The notes: generated from the letters alone by a model not told the origin. Positions 7,167-15,924 are shown, counted from the stretch's first letter. The stretch is 64,000 nt of DNA from Pseudomonas fluorescens (GCF_019212185.1 NZ_CP078138.1:5798501-5862500), one strand, 5' to 3'. Numbers and translations are program-made.

Positions 7167-8633
7167 TCATTTGACTTTCTTGATGACCGGCGGCTTCCAA
7201 CTACCATCGAGGATGGCCTGCTCACCCCAATACGCTCGGATGTACAAAGAGATGTTCTCTTTTGGCGAAGGCAGCCAGTTGGTTTCCTTGTCCTTGCCCG
7301 GCGATGTTGGTCCCACGTACAGCGTCAGCGAACCATCGGCATTGTGCTTCAGATCCTTGTTCTTGGTGCCCAGGGAGTAACGCTTGAGCGGGTTGTCGCT
7401 AAACAAGTGATGCTGGTTGTAGAGCGTCAGTGACCAGAAGCCCTGAACCGGTGGCTCTTGCCCTTTGGCGAAGGTGACTTCATAGCCATGACTACCATTG
7501 AGTTGAGCACCGGCCCCATCAAGATCACTGTAAAAATATTGAGTTTCATTGGGTCGGTTGTCGAACATGTTCGACTTGGCCGTGCCGGTGCGATTGTAAT
7601 AGTCCACACCCCACTGGGCGTTGTTGGCGGATCGGTTCCAGCCATTGCCGGCCGGACGACCGTTATATTTCCACTGGAAGAACGGTTTGATCACCTCCTG
7701 CTCAGCTTGCTTGGCTACCTCAACGATTGCTTGCTTGATGGCAGGGTCCTTGGCTGCGGCATCCATCAACTGCCGAAATTGAGCGTAGAGTGATTCTTCA
7801 CCGGGTAGCGGTGGAACCATTTTCAGTATTTGCGGGAACTCATCAAAGAACTTCTCGGGGATCACCCATTTGGTTTCACCGGCACTGGCAGAGGATGCAT
7901 TCGGATTAGGGATGATGGGCGATTGCTTCCAGTCAACGGTTTTCATTTTCCCGTCAAAATCGCTGAGGGGGTAAAAGACAATCTGGTTGAGACTCTCCTG
8001 AATAGCCTTGCGATCTTCGGGCGTGCTGTCCATGAACACCCGTGGTATGACGTTGGCCAACGCCGTGGGACTGCGGATGATGCCTTCGACGCCTTCAGGT
8101 TTCTCACCCTTCCAATTGGGCCCGACCAATAGATAAAACCCGGGTTTGGTTTTGTAAGGCTTACCCACTTCGCCAAACTGGTCGGTACGCTGGTCGTACA
8201 GGGCATAGACCCAGAAGCGATCACCGAAATCCGGCACCTGCGCAATGACCGGTTGCTCGTCCAGCGAGAAAAAGCCCAAGCCATAGGTCACATCCTGGTT
8301 TGGACAAGTGACGAAGGTCTCTGACGGCAGAATGTAATCATGCAACATCGAGACGTGGCCGAAGGGTGCCACCGGTAGAATCCCACCCAGCAGACCTGGC
8401 TTGGGCGCCTTGGTGATGGTCTGACTGCGGTTGAGCATGTTCACCATTGGCCAACCCCACACATATGCCATACGCGCAATGGTCTTGGCGTACTCGATGT
8501 GCATGGTCACATCGCTTGTCGGCTGCGTAAGGCTCGCAGGACTGACTTGAGCTTGCTCCTCAGCGTGGAGCGAAGGCGCACAGAAGGCCAGAACGGCCAT
8601 GGCTGATGTAAGGGTTTTTAAAGCGTGTGTCAT
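7167..8633 (-). CDS. DUF1254/DUF1214 exported protein, 488 aa
   Basis: The start chosen is the ATG at 8633 ([18 protein letters not shown]), because AGGA lies 8 bases upstream and the paralogue at 12176 begins in the same way; an in-frame ATG at 8660 is less likely. Residues about 1-24 are a signal peptide ending SLHA before EEQ. The N-terminal half matches the DUF1254 pattern ([37 protein letters not shown]). The C-terminal part is DUF1214-like ([36 protein letters not shown], ending [10 protein letters not shown]). The biochemical function of the family is not established. It shares a 5' regulatory dyad with the gene at 12176. Confidence 0.8.
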   Translation of the reverse strand: MTHALKTLTSAMAVLAFCAPSLHAEEQAQVSPASLTQPTSDVTMHIEYAKTIARMAYVWGWPMVNMLNRSQTITKAPKPGLLGGILPVAPFGHVSMLHDYILPSETFVTCPNQDVTYGLGFFSLDEQPVIAQVPDFGDRFWVYALYDQRTDQFGEVGKPYKTKPGFYLLVGPNWKGEKPEGVEGIIRSPTALANVIPRVFMDSTPEDRKAIQESLNQIVFYPLSDFDGKMKTVDWKQSPIIPNPNASSASAGETKWVIPEKFFDEFPQILKMVPPLPGEESLYAQFRQLMDAAAKDPAIKQAIVEVAKQAEQEVIKPFFQWKYNGRPAGNGWNRSANNAQWGVDYYNRTGTAKSNMFDNRPNETQYFYSDLDGAGAQLNGSHGYEVTFAKGQEPPVQGFWSLTLYNQHHLFSDNPLKRYSLGTKNKDLKHNADGSLTLYVGPTSPGKDKETNWLPSPKENISLYIRAYWGEQAILDGSWKPPVIKKVK

Positions 8634-8716
8634 CGTCGACTTCCTCGCATGGTTTGACATCTGCGGCGTAGAGTCGAATTGATGGGCTGGTGTGAAAGTC
8701 TTGTGTAGCGGACACC

Positions 8717-8760
8717 CAGCATCCGTGCTCCCCGACCGACGCCTAGGAGTCTAGATGGCA
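8717..8760 (-). promoter_or_regulatory. Duplicated upstream dyad, copy 1
   Basis: CAGCATCCGTGCTCCCC (8717-8733), a variable centre, then AGGAGTCTAGATG (8745-8757) is shared with 13756-13797. Each is about 75-85 bases before a DUF1254 gene. CTCC and GGAG are symmetrically placed inside outer GATGC/GCATC-type arms, forming a long inverted repeat. It could be an operator or a 5' leader hairpin common to both genes. Confidence 0.5.
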
Positions 8761-8982
8761 GGTGTCATATGGCAAGAATGGCTTCTGGTCGATAGTTGGA
8801 CAGTTTCAGAACTGCCCGTTTAGCTTTCGGCATGCCCCGCATCATCTCTTTTCTCGACTACGCTTCGGGCTGGAGGTTAATCGTACTTTCCTTCACGCGA
8901 TCTCGATTACCTGGTCGACACTCTCGTCAGGTTCGCAACTACTTCTTAATTGCAGTCGATGGGAAATAAAGGAATAGAACCA

Positions 8983-9996
8983 ATGATAAGCATGAGAAAG
9001 ATTTTGCTCTGTATTACCCTCTTGGGAACAGCCACTGCACACGCCGGACAGCAGGTGACGCCTGACAACTACGCCCGCGCCGAAGTGGACGAATCCTATA
9101 AAAATATCGTCAAAGATGTGGGGTCGAACGCCTTTCGCCACGATAGGGCGGTTATGCCCTTGGACAAGCAGCCTGCGGTCACCATGAACCGTGACACGGT
9201 GTATTCATTTGGTGTGTTTTACGTGCCCGAGGGCACAACCATCACCTTACCGAAATCAGCTGACAATCGTTATCAGTCGGCGATGATCATGCAGAACGAC
9301 GACTTCACCGATCAGGTTTTTTATGCGCCGGGGACTTTCGAGATCAAGTCGAAAACCGAGTTTGCGGCGGTGGTCATGCGTACGCAGATCAATCCTAACG
9401 ATCCTGGCGACACCCAAAACGTCAAAACACTTCAGGATGGCATCAAGGTCAATTGGCCAAAAGGCACGGTGCCCAAGGAATACAAAATCGTCGACTGGGA
9501 CGAAGCCAGCCGTATGAAACTGCGTTCCGAGTATCAAAAAGAAGCCGCCAAGTTGACGAATTTCAACGACACCTCAGGCGCTCGTGGGGTCATCAAGCCG
9601 GAAATGCTTCGACTCAGTGCGTCAGTTGCACTTGGGCTTTTGCCGGCGAAAGATGCCGTGTACCTCTACCGTGATTACGGTTTGAGTGGCGACAAATGCT
9701 ACAAAGCGACCTATGCCAAACCCGAGATTCTGGAGGGCGGGTTCTTTTCCTTCACGATGTATGGGGCCGATAAATACCTGAAAAGCGAAGACTCCAACCT
9801 GAACAATCGCGCCATGCACTTCAATGAAGACGGCACCTTCACCGTGCACTACGGCCCGAAAGAGAAGTGCGGGCAGGTTGCGAATTGGCTGCCTACACCG
9901 GGCGATAACTGGTACCTCGGCATGCGCATCTATCGCCCTGGCGAAGGTGTTATCAGCGGCAAATACACCATACCGGAACCAACTGCCGTCAATTAG
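8983..9996 (+). CDS. DUF1254/DUF1214 exported protein, 337 aa
   Basis: The start chosen is ATG 8983 (MISMRKILLCITLLG), 9 bases after AAAGGA; upstream in-frame TTG 8950 and ATG 8959 lack a better site. A signal peptide ends at THAGQQV. The DUF1254-like part includes the MPLDKQPAVTMNRDTVYSFG motif (close to MELDKQPAVLMNRDTLYSFA in the paralogue at 10926), RTQINPNDPGD and the INP-type core. The C-terminal DUF1214 part includes FFSFTMYGADKYL and FTVHYGPKEKCGQVANWLPTPGDNW. Transcribed divergently from the 7167 gene and convergently with the beta-barrel gene. Confidence 0.8.
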   Translation: MISMRKILLCITLLGTATAHAGQQVTPDNYARAEVDESYKNIVKDVGSNAFRHDRAVMPLDKQPAVTMNRDTVYSFGVFYVPEGTTITLPKSADNRYQSAMIMQNDDFTDQVFYAPGTFEIKSKTEFAAVVMRTQINPNDPGDTQNVKTLQDGIKVNWPKGTVPKEYKIVDWDEASRMKLRSEYQKEAAKLTNFNDTSGARGVIKPEMLRLSASVALGLLPAKDAVYLYRDYGLSGDKCYKATYAKPEILEGGFFSFTMYGADKYLKSEDSNLNNRAMHFNEDGTFTVHYGPKEKCGQVANWLPTPGDNWYLGMRIYRPGEGVISGKYTIPEPTAVN

Positions 9997-10039
9997 GCGG
10001 TTCACTTCAGCGCTGAGATTCTGCAAACCCTTAAACAAG

Positions 10040-10081
10040 CTTTGGCCAGCGGGCGGGACACCAGCTGGCCAAAGTGTTTTT
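10040..10081. terminator. Bidirectional terminator between convergent genes
   Basis: CTTTGGCCAGC (10040-10050) and GCTGGCCAAAG (10064-10074) form a perfect 11-bp stem, followed on the plus strand by TGTTTTT. It ends the 8983 gene and probably also the minus-strand operon ending at 10081. Confidence 0.8.
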
Positions 10082-10902
10082 CAGCGTGGGAATAGCATGG
10101 TGATGGCGAAACGAAAACCCCAACCTTGTGGACCATCGTCAGGGCTGTCGAGCCAATAGCGCGGCCCCGCTTGCACTGTCAGTGGCTGGCCGCCAATTTT
10201 CAGCAATTGAGTCACCGTCAGGTTGACCGGCACCGACCATTCGCGTGATTGCCAGTTGTAAGTTGATTCAGTGTTCACCCCCCACGTGGTCAACGTGCTG
10301 GTGGTATAGGAGAGGAAGGGTTGCAGGAAGGTCTGGTTGACCTTGTCCTTGTCATCCGGCGGACTGCCGTCCAAGCCCCAGATATGATTGGCCAGAATAC
10401 CGTGCGTCCAGCCGTTTTCCTGCTTCAAGGCAACGGCGGTCGGACCAATCCCCCACTGTTCGTTACCGAGTAACTCGTCGCTGCCGGTGGGAATCAAAAT
10501 CGCCGGGCCCACTCCGAGTATCCATCCACTGTCAGTGGGCTGTTTGGGCGAAAAGAAAAAACTCTGGGTGATGTCGCCGACACCGGATTTGTCCGCCGCG
10601 CCATTGGCTGCCAAACCGTGCTGGTCGATGACCGGCAGGATGGTACGGGAGATAAGATTCCAGTCATCATTTAATGAAAACGGCAGCACCGGTTGAATAT
10701 TGGTGACGCTGTGCATGCCGTCACCGGTCGGGCCTATCTTCTGATCCCAGTTGTACTGCACCGGCAGGCTGTACATGGCCGCGACCGGATTAAGCGCTTT
10801 CTTGGCCAGCTCTGCCGAGTCCTCTGCCTGAGCCCCCGGCATGAACCCCAGGATTGCGACGAGCGTCGCCCCCATACTCCAACATGGTTTATCCATCCCC
10901 AT
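10081..10902 (-). CDS. Outer-membrane beta-barrel protein (MetA-pathway/phenol type)
   Basis: A 273-residue protein with a signal peptide (MGMDKPCWSMGATLVAILGF, cleavage near AQA-EDS) followed by alternating-strand sequence typical of an outer-membrane barrel: YNWDQKIGPTG, PVLPFSLNDDWNLISRTILPVI, GVGDITQSFFFSPKQP, GWILGVGPAILIPTGS, then repeated aromatic strands to a C-terminal FRFAITMLFPR. This pattern resembles the Phenol_MetA_deg family of putative transporters. It starts 23 bases after the DUF1254 gene at 10926, so the two form an operon, suggesting linked roles at the cell envelope. The substrate is unknown. Confidence 0.75.
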   Translation of the reverse strand: MGMDKPCWSMGATLVAILGFMPGAQAEDSAELAKKALNPVAAMYSLPVQYNWDQKIGPTGDGMHSVTNIQPVLPFSLNDDWNLISRTILPVIDQHGLAANGAADKSGVGDITQSFFFSPKQPTDSGWILGVGPAILIPTGSDELLGNEQWGIGPTAVALKQENGWTHGILANHIWGLDGSPPDDKDKVNQTFLQPFLSYTTSTLTTWGVNTESTYNWQSREWSVPVNLTVTQLLKIGGQPLTVQAGPRYWLDSPDDGPQGWGFRFAITMLFPR

Positions 10903-10925
10903 ACTTCGCCCCTATTGGTCAATGA

Positions 10926-12032
10926 TCACTGGCTGACAGGCTTTGGCTCCGGCAGTTTGTACTCGTTGTTCTGAACCGACTTGTCGGGCATATAGACCCG
11001 GAACGCGAGTGTCCAATTGTCCGTGGGTGCGGTCAGCAAGTTCGCTGCATCCTTGCCGCAGCTTTGCGGGCTGCCAAAGTGCAGGGTGAAGGTCTTGCCA
11101 TCCTTGTTGGGCACGATCTCGTGGTTCGAAAGGCTGGAGCCCTCCTCTGTGTGCAGGTAAAGATCATTCCCGTAAATCGTCATCGAATAGAACCCCAACT
11201 GCGGGTTGGCCATGCCAGGCACGGGGTAATTCGCGGTGTAGCAGGTGTCTTTCTTGACCTTGTACGACTTGAACGAATACCAGGCATGCTGGTCGGGCAA
11301 TAGCCCGGTCGCCACGGCCACACCGACGTTGATGTCATCCTGCGGGATCGAGCCGCGAGCCCCCATGGTTTTGCTCACGCCACGGGTGTCGGCGACTTTC
11401 ACGTAGTGCGCTTTCACCTGCTTCAGTTGCTCCTGGTTCCAGTCAATGGCCTTGAACGCTTTGGGTGTGTAACCCGCAGGGAAGCTGACCTTGTACTGAT
11501 CCTGGATGGCATTGGCCTTCGCCACGTCGGCTGGATCATTCGGGTTCACCTGAGTACGGATATTGACCACAACAAAATTGGTGACTGTTTTCGGGTCGAT
11601 GGTGTATTCACCCTCGCCGTAGTAGACGTTGTCGGTAACGTGGTCGTGCTGCATGACGTGCACGGAGGTGTAACGGCCATCGCCCTTGGGCACATGGATG
11701 GTGGCGCCGTGAGACGCATCGATGATGGCGAAGGAATACAGCGTATCGCGATTCATCAGCACGGCTGGCTGCTTGTCGAGTTCCATGGGTTTGCGGTGGT
11801 TATAGAACTTGTTGGTCGCGCCGAGCTTCACCTCATTCTGCATGGACTCATCTAGCGTGGCGAAAGCGAAATTTTCTGGGGTAACAGCAACGTTCTTTTC
11901 GTTGACCAGCGTCGACTCCAATTTTCGGGCTGCATCCAAGGTAAGGAGGGGTGTTTTATCCTCGGCCTGTGCAGCATGGATACTCGTTGCCAATAGACTC
12001 AACAGGACAGTAGTGGGTGCCAGTAACTTCAT
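10926..12032 (-). CDS. DUF1254/DUF1214 exported protein, 368 aa
   Basis: Start at ATG 12032 (MKLLAPTTVLLSLLATSIHA), chosen for the AAGGAG 7-8 bases upstream; the frame itself extends to 12050. A signal peptide ends near HAAQA. It contains LDKQPAVLMNRDTLYSFA, VNIRTQVNPNDPADVA and, near the C-terminus, LGFYSMTIYGNDLYL, FTLHFGSPQSCGKDAANLL and LAFRVYMPDKS, the same order as the plus-strand gene at 8983, to which it is the closest relative in the cluster. First gene of a pair with the beta-barrel gene. Confidence 0.8.
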   Translation of the reverse strand: MKLLAPTTVLLSLLATSIHAAQAEDKTPLLTLDAARKLESTLVNEKNVAVTPENFAFATLDESMQNEVKLGATNKFYNHRKPMELDKQPAVLMNRDTLYSFAIIDASHGATIHVPKGDGRYTSVHVMQHDHVTDNVYYGEGEYTIDPKTVTNFVVVNIRTQVNPNDPADVAKANAIQDQYKVSFPAGYTPKAFKAIDWNQEQLKQVKAHYVKVADTRGVSKTMGARGSIPQDDINVGVAVATGLLPDQHAWYSFKSYKVKKDTCYTANYPVPGMANPQLGFYSMTIYGNDLYLHTEEGSSLSNHEIVPNKDGKTFTLHFGSPQSCGKDAANLLTAPTDNWTLAFRVYMPDKSVQNNEYKLPEPKPVSQ

Positions 12033-12175
12033 CGCAATCGCTCCTTGCAAAAATTAAAGTACAGCTTGTCAGTGATTCAGCAGTGCCTCCGGTTGATGGG
12101 AGGTCTGATGCCATTCGGCAGAAGCGGTCATCCGACACGCCGCTGCCACCATCGATGGGCCCGATTTTTTGTTCA

Positions 12176-13681
12176 TTACTTCACTTTGACGACATCGTCA
12201 GGCTTCCAAGTTTGGTCGTAGAACGCGTCTTCCGCGCCATACAGGCGCAAGGCGACCAAGAAATTGCGACCGGGGATGGTCTGGATGAACGCGGAGTCCG
12301 CGACATCAGCAGGTTTGTCCGGCCCGAACCAGATTTCGATGGAACCGTCCGACTGCTTGGGAATGTCGTAATAACCGTTGGTGGAGGGCATCAGTTGCTT
12401 GGTCTGCGGCATGGTGCCGTCGGTGATGTTGTACGCCGTAACAGCCCAGAACAACGCTGCCGGAGCATTCGGCGGCAGACGCAGCTTGTAGGTGCCGCCA
12501 CCTTCGAGATATTTCCCGTCCTTGTCGCGAGCGGTGAACGGATACTTGGAACCGGCGCCAGTGGTGTGCATCACCATTGCCGGTGCCGATGAATAGGCAA
12601 ACTGGAAGAAGTTAGCGCGCTGACTCACGTCCAGGTAACTTTCTTGCATCCACTCCGCCGTGCCACCCGCCCAGGTGTTCTCGTACTGGCGATCCGCATA
12701 GTAGAGATTACGTTTGTCCTCGCGCCCCAACTGGCGGTTAGCCAGGATCATTCGAGGCGCCATCTCGACCGCCTTCTTCAGCAGGGCCTGTTGCTGCTCG
12801 GTGGGTTTGAACGGCTCACCCTTGATGATTCCGATGGACGCCAGCACCCCGCGCAGTTCCGGGTCAATTGCCTCTACCGGTTCGTAGTCGACAAACGCCT
12901 TCAACTTGGTCCAATACTCATTGTCCGTTGGATACATCATATTCAACGCCTTGCCACTGGCGTCAGGGAACTCCATGGGCTTGACGTCCTTCTCCGTCGC
13001 CCACAGTGGGTAGACTCGCGTAGTTTCCGCAGAATTAACCGCCGGCGCCGGGTCAGGCTTGCCGTCGCCCTTGGCCATCACGGTGCGGAAGAACAAGAAC
13101 ACGTTATAAGTACGCGACTTGACAACGAAATAGCTGGCCGGCACCGGCCCGGTGTAGTCCGGTGGCAAAATCAGATACAGGCCGCCTCGCGCGCGGTCTG
13201 GCCCCACGGCACCGACATCGGTGAGCGTACGCTGAAAGAAGTCGGTGAACATGCCGATGACGTTAGGTGGCGCCTTGACTACCAGCGGCCCGGTTTTCTT
13301 CAGATCCAGATAGCTCATGGAATAGATCACGTCCGCATTGGGCGTCGGCACCATGGCGCGTGAATCCATACGCTGCTTCCAGATTGGCAGCACGTTGTAG
13401 CCGCTTCCGAACGCTTTCTCCGATCCGTCACGCAAGCCAATGACATTGAGTGCCGGCAGCATGGTCATGTAGGCGTGAATCGCGCGCTGGTAGTACAACT
13501 CGTCACGCAGGGACTCGGCCTCCTTCGGATCGAGCCAGTTGCCATTATTGAGCTGTTTGAGCAGTGGAGAAGCAGGTGCCTGTTCCTCCGCACTGATCAT
13601 CGGGGTGAAGCACAGCGCGACGACCAGCGTCGAGGCGGTCAACATCATTGTGACTGAAAGCTTTTTTAACGCGTGAGTCAT
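12176..13681 (-). CDS. DUF1254/DUF1214 exported protein, 501 aa
   Basis: It starts MTHALKKLSVTMMLTASTLV with AGGA upstream in the same spacing as the 7167 gene. A signal peptide ends near ISAEEQ. The DUF1254 part carries YYQRAIHAYMTMLPALNVIG, TPNADVIYSMSYLDLKKTGP and a DFFQRTLTDVG segment; the C-terminal DUF1214 part has FWAVTAYNITDGTMPQ, IEIWFGPDKPAD and ends WKPDDVVKVK. The start, tail and upstream dyad shared with the 7167 gene indicate that these two arose by duplication that included the control region. A gap of 143 bases separates it from the downstream gene at 10926. Confidence 0.8.
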   Translation of the reverse strand: MTHALKKLSVTMMLTASTLVVALCFTPMISAEEQAPASPLLKQLNNGNWLDPKEAESLRDELYYQRAIHAYMTMLPALNVIGLRDGSEKAFGSGYNVLPIWKQRMDSRAMVPTPNADVIYSMSYLDLKKTGPLVVKAPPNVIGMFTDFFQRTLTDVGAVGPDRARGGLYLILPPDYTGPVPASYFVVKSRTYNVFLFFRTVMAKGDGKPDPAPAVNSAETTRVYPLWATEKDVKPMEFPDASGKALNMMYPTDNEYWTKLKAFVDYEPVEAIDPELRGVLASIGIIKGEPFKPTEQQQALLKKAVEMAPRMILANRQLGREDKRNLYYADRQYENTWAGGTAEWMQESYLDVSQRANFFQFAYSSAPAMVMHTTGAGSKYPFTARDKDGKYLEGGGTYKLRLPPNAPAALFWAVTAYNITDGTMPQTKQLMPSTNGYYDIPKQSDGSIEIWFGPDKPADVADSAFIQTIPGRNFLVALRLYGAEDAFYDQTWKPDDVVKVK

Positions 13682-13755
13682 CTTCGATGTCCTTGCATGG
13701 AAGCGTTTTCAATCGAAGCGTCGGATTGCTGCGGGGCCCTCTAGAGGCTTTGCTT

Positions 13756-13800
13756 CAGCATCCGTGCTCCCCATTTATGTGTTCAGGAGTCTAGATGCTG
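13756..13800 (-). promoter_or_regulatory. Duplicated upstream dyad, copy 2
   Basis: CAGCATCCGTGCTCCCC (13756-13772) and GGAGTCTAGATGCTG (13786-13800) form a near-symmetrical inverted repeat: CAGCATC/GATGCTG arms, four bases, then CTCC/GGAG. It is about 75 bases before the 13681 start and matches copy 1 at 8717. Confidence 0.55.
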
Positions 13801-13912
13801 AGTGCCATATGACAAGGAAGGTCGATTGGAACGTCCGCTAAGGGTCGATTTATGCCTTTGCAGGCAGCTATGCGGCTGATAGCCACCACCAGCCATTGCG
13901 ACCGATCCACCC

Positions 13913-13938
13913 TTGTCTTCCCTTAACGTGGAGGACGA
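13913..13938 (+). promoter_or_regulatory. Hairpin masking the integrase ribosome binding site, copy 2
   Basis: TTGTCTTCC (13913-13921) pairs with GGAGGACGA (13930-13938) across an eight-base loop through seven Watson-Crick and two G.U pairs. The Shine-Dalgarno GGAGGA is inside the stem. The changes relative to copy 1 keep the stem. Confidence 0.6.
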
Positions 13939-13941
13939 GCC

Positions 13942-14700
13942 ATGAACACTGCTGCTAGATACCGCCATCAGCCTTGGAACAAGGGAAAGCTTGTCGGTCA
14001 GAAAGCCCCGCTCCGCGTCAGAGATATCTGGACTATCCGAATAAGACTTCAGCTTGCTGAGAAGACGCGTGATTTGGCGCTCTTCAATCTGGCCATCGAT
14101 AGCAAGCTGCGTGCCTGTGACTTAACTAAATTGCGGTTCCGAGACATTGCCCATGGGGAGCATGTGTCGTCACGGGCCATCGTGATGCAGCAGAAAACTC
14201 AACACCCAGTGCAATTTGAAATCACTGAACAGACCCGAACGGTTCTGGAAGCGTGGATGCGCCAGGCGCGTCTCCGCAGTGAGGATTTCTTGTTTCCGAG
14301 CCGCTTGCACGCTTCGGAGCATTTATCCACCAGGCAATACGCTCGAATAGTCAAAGCGTGGGTGACAACCATCGGCCTTGACCCAACCATGTATGGCACT
14401 CACACGCTACGGAGAACCAAGGCTTCGTTGATTTATCGCAGGACGAAGAACTTGAGAGCGGTCCAACTCCTGCTTGGTCATACAAAGCTTGAAAGCACTG
14501 TCAGGTACTTGGGAATCGAAGTCGATGATGCCTTGGAAATGGCGGAGCAGACGGAGGTGTGTTCATTCACAGCGACGGTCGTGCCAGACCGTCGCTATCC
14601 GTCCCTCTATCAGTCAATTGTGTCTAAAAGTCAGGGGGCCATTCAAATTAGAGAGCAGTCCTGGCCCACACCGAGCATGCAAAACCGTTGGAAAATCTAA
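13942..14700 (+). CDS. Small tyrosine recombinase, copy 2, with stop-loss extension
   Basis: The first 206 residues align without gaps to the protein at 1750-2370 and carry the same SKLRACDLTKLR, HTLRRTKAS, LLGHTKLES and VRYLG catalytic segments. Where copy 1 stops with TGA, this copy has TGT (frame EQTEV-C), so translation runs 46 codons further, through the conserved GCGACGGTC hairpin, to a TAA at 14700. The tail (CSFTATVVPDRRYPSLYQS...) is therefore probably not functional sequence. Strand and position make it the inverted partner of copy 1. Confidence 0.85.
   Translation: MNTAARYRHQPWNKGKLVGQKAPLRVRDIWTIRIRLQLAEKTRDLALFNLAIDSKLRACDLTKLRFRDIAHGEHVSSRAIVMQQKTQHPVQFEITEQTRTVLEAWMRQARLRSEDFLFPSRLHASEHLSTRQYARIVKAWVTTIGLDPTMYGTHTLRRTKASLIYRRTKNLRAVQLLLGHTKLESTVRYLGIEVDDALEMAEQTEVCSFTATVVPDRRYPSLYQSIVSKSQGAIQIREQSWPTPSMQNRWKI
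14572..14595 (+). repeat. Perfect 9-bp stem hairpin after integrase copy 2
   Basis: GCGACGGTC (14572-14580), loop GTGCCA, GACCGTCGC (14587-14595). The stem is identical to that at 1716-1740, and one base is missing from the loop. It is overlapped by the read-through extension of the recombinase gene. The following 14701-15072 interval holds nothing I can support. Confidence 0.6.
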
Positions 14701-15072
14701 ACCTTTATAGCTCACAGCCATCACAATGCTCCTAGAGCGGACTGGATAGTGGCTTCTACGCTACCGTGAAAATTGTCATCTCGAACTATCTATTTTGTAA
14801 AAGTGCATCGGACGAACCTCGGCGGTGCTAATCCTCGCGAGGCACTGATAGGTAGACCGCCTCTGGTAGTCAGTCATCTGCCGCGCGAAACGAACGCCTT
14901 CAGGTGGTCGATTTCTACCATTGGGTAAAAAACTCCAATGGATCGACGATGCCTCCCATCACGAGCGGAAAGTCAGCCAAAACTGTCAAAAACTCAGTCG
15001 TTGCTTGGAACGCCCTGAAAAAATCATACAAAAAAAGATGCATTTAAGGCTCATTACCGAAACAGAGGCCAT

Positions 15073-15363
15073 CTAGCCCTTGCCGCGCAATTCAATGGAG
15101 CTCAACTCCTCCAGCACGCGAGCCATAATCTCATCTGTGGACTCCTTTGCTCCATCAGCCTTAATGCAGCAATAAACAAATAATGTCGAGGGATGCACCC
15201 CAAGCGAAGACGCTAGATCATGGATTTTTTCAAGGCTCGGCGATTTTATGCCGCGCTCTAGATCGCTAACGAAGGGCTGGCTTGGACCCAAGGCCTCTTG
15301 GGATAGGCCTTTACTGAGTCGGATGTCGCGAACCGCTAATCCGAATGCCTTTTTCAGTTCCAT
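15073..15363 (-). CDS. XRE-family helix-turn-helix regulator, 96 aa
   Basis: A small DNA-binding protein with an N-terminal HTH_3/XRE domain (about residues 5-62): FGLAVRDIRLSKGLSQEALG, the recognition-helix region SQPFVSDLERGIKSPSLEKI, then HDLASSLGVHPSTLFVY. The C-terminal 30 residues are helical and acidic. It is divergent from the hypothetical gene at 15448, and a symmetrical site lies in the shared intergenic region, so it probably represses itself and/or that gene. Typical of accessory-element control genes. Confidence 0.85.
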   Translation of the reverse strand: MELKKAFGLAVRDIRLSKGLSQEALGPSQPFVSDLERGIKSPSLEKIHDLASSLGVHPSTLFVYCCIKADGAKESTDEIMARVLEELSSIELRGKG

Positions 15364-15414
15364 TTACCGTGCTCGCAAAAGGAACGATAAAGCCTTTACA
15401 AAGAATAAAGCGCT

Positions 15415-15430
15415 ATACTCTATTGAGTAT
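15415..15430. promoter_or_regulatory. Candidate XRE operator
   Basis: ATACTC-TATT-GAGTAT is a perfect 6+4+6 dyad between the divergent XRE gene and the 15448 gene. It overlaps TATACT (15414-15419), a possible -10 of the plus-strand gene, which is the usual arrangement for repression. Confidence 0.55.
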
Positions 15431-15447
15431 TATGAGGAAATGACCTG

Positions 15448-15924
15448 ATGTTCAGAACACCAATCGCCGCAGAGGAACCCATGTTTGGTCGCCTATTTGG
15501 CGATGATTACCGAGTGTGGAAATACGTGGAGCTCACGCTTGCACATGTTTGGTTTTATGTGAGTACTGTGGAGAGAGCCCAGACCATTGAGGTAAAAAGT
15601 ATTCTGATGATCGACAGTGTTACGCTGTTAAACGACCTGCTATCAGCGTCCCACGCTGGGCGCTACGTGGAAAGCATTCACCTCGTTACGCCAAGCCGAT
15701 TGAATGAGAGTGGCGATTGGCGTATGGAGCGATTGTTTCAGATAGAGCATCTGAGCGATGAAGGCTCGGAGGCCTATCTCTATAAAGTGCAAAACAATAT
15801 TACCTACGTAGACGGCGATCGCAGCTTGACGGTCAATGAGAACACTCAACGCAGGGAGATTTTCATCGAGCGCCTGGAACAGGCACCTGAATCTAGAACA
15901 AAGCAGAAAGAGCCGTTATTTTAA
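15448..15924 (+). CDS. Hypothetical protein, 158 aa, divergent from XRE regulator
   Basis: The start ATG is 8 bases after GAGGAA. The protein is soluble, without signal or membrane segments; it begins MFRTPIAAEEPMFGRLFGDD and contains IHLVTPSRLNESGDW and LYKVQNNITYVDGDRSL. Acidic and aromatic residues are scattered and no motif stands out. Its position opposite a regulator with a shared dyad suggests that its expression is controlled by that regulator. The 15925-16158 interval downstream contains no gene I can see. Confidence 0.65.
   Translation: MFRTPIAAEEPMFGRLFGDDYRVWKYVELTLAHVWFYVSTVERAQTIEVKSILMIDSVTLLNDLLSASHAGRYVESIHLVTPSRLNESGDWRMERLFQIEHLSDEGSEAYLYKVQNNITYVDGDRSLTVNENTQRREIFIERLEQAPESRTKQKEPLF

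Larger units (their letters stand above)
13903..14606 (+). repeat. Integrase-carrying repeat unit, copy 2
   Basis: Inverted partner of 1703-2412. Both carry the same leader hairpin, the same recombinase gene and the same 9-bp stem after the gene; similarity fades outside these limits. The pair brackets about 11.5 kb containing DRT3 and the DUF1254 cluster. Confidence 0.65.

Noticed and set aside
14949..15047. 32-codon basic frame (MPPITSGKSAKTVKNS...)
   Set aside because: No convincing ribosome site, no recognisable family, short enough to arise by chance.
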